From Desulfobacterales bacterium (GTDB taxonomy: Bacteria; Desulfobacterota; Desulfobacteria; Desulfobacterales; UBA5852), in NCBI GenBank assembly GCA_016735415.1, contig JAERRP010000787.1:1-5439 (forward strand): 5,439 nt of DNA, given 5' to 3'. The first letter of the stretch is position 1, and each line of letters opens with the position of its first letter. A model generated the notes under the pieces. That model was not told where the DNA came from and searched no databases. It saw only the letters and a program-made list of their open reading frames with translations. The position numbers and the translations under genes are program-made. Below are positions 5,339 to 5,439 of this stretch, piece after piece.

Positions 5339-5360
5339 CCCTGCTGTGTTGCGACTTCAG

Positions 5361-5438
5361 TTACATAGCGCGGTTATGCGCCATCGTCGCGCCGTCAGGA
5401 ACACCAAATGACTTCGCAATCTTACGCCATTTGTCACA
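5361..5438 (-). CDS. Possible 3' end of an upstream gene (cut by window edge)
   Basis: A minus-strand frame is open from the right edge to TAA at 5363-5361 and encodes 25 residues, among them KWRKIAKSFGVPDGATM. The stretch WRKIAKSFGV looks like part of a helix-turn-helix (W, IA, two residues, GV), so it could be the tail of a DNA-binding protein. However, the frame is short, it overlaps the repeated motif at 5423-5439, and it may be an accident of repeat DNA. About 200 bases separate it from the operon start. I make no functional call. Confidence 0.22.
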   Translation of the reverse strand, partial: CDKWRKIAKSFGVPDGATMAHNRAM

Positions 5439-5439
5439 T

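Overview
The window is dominated by one complete minus-strand operon for a polyamine-type (spermidine/putrescine, PotABCD-like) ABC importer. Its flanks hold a truncated antitoxin gene, very small genes and several palindromic or repeated elements. The operon is GC-rich; roughly the first 780 bases look clearly AT-richer, like accessory or intergenic DNA. No marker gene fixes the taxonomy. A Gram-negative, possibly Desulfobacterota-like genome is my guess from general style only, and is weakly held.

Layout. At 1-98 on the minus strand is the N-terminus of a gene I read as an AbiEi-family (type IV toxin-antitoxin) antitoxin, cut by the window edge. Its start codon lies inside a dyad (88-106), and a near-identical dyad in inverted orientation lies at 195-213; this resembles an autoregulatory operator pair. 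Positions 214-519 hold no gene I can support. A perfect 23-bp tandem duplication follows (520-565). Next comes a plus-strand promoter-like pair (658-686), an 11-codon ORF with a ribosome binding site (738-773) and a strong bidirectional terminator (774-805). Convergent to it is a 47-residue cysteine-rich protein gene (832-975, minus), which has its own Shine-Dalgarno site and shares the terminator. Between that gene and the operon lie a large palindromic element (1128-1180) and a weak terminator-like hairpin.

The operon runs right to left: substrate-binding protein with signal peptide (5163-4096), a 71-base gap with a hairpin, ATPase (4024-2939), permease B (2942-2073) and permease C (2076-1225). 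The last three are joined by 4-bp ATGA overlaps, so they are translationally coupled. The binding protein should capture the ligand in the periplasm, the two six-helix permeases form the channel, and the ATPase drives transport. The binding protein keeps the aromatic residues and one Asp of the PotD pocket, but seems to lack the acidic pair that grips the far amine. The exact ligand is therefore open.

Upstream of the operon (5164-5439) are a strong ribosome binding site, two CGATAT repeats one helical turn apart, a large hairpin (5304-5338), a short motif repeated 120 bp away, and an open frame running off the right edge.

The most notable items outside the transporter are the antitoxin start with its paired dyads and the small cysteine-rich protein.
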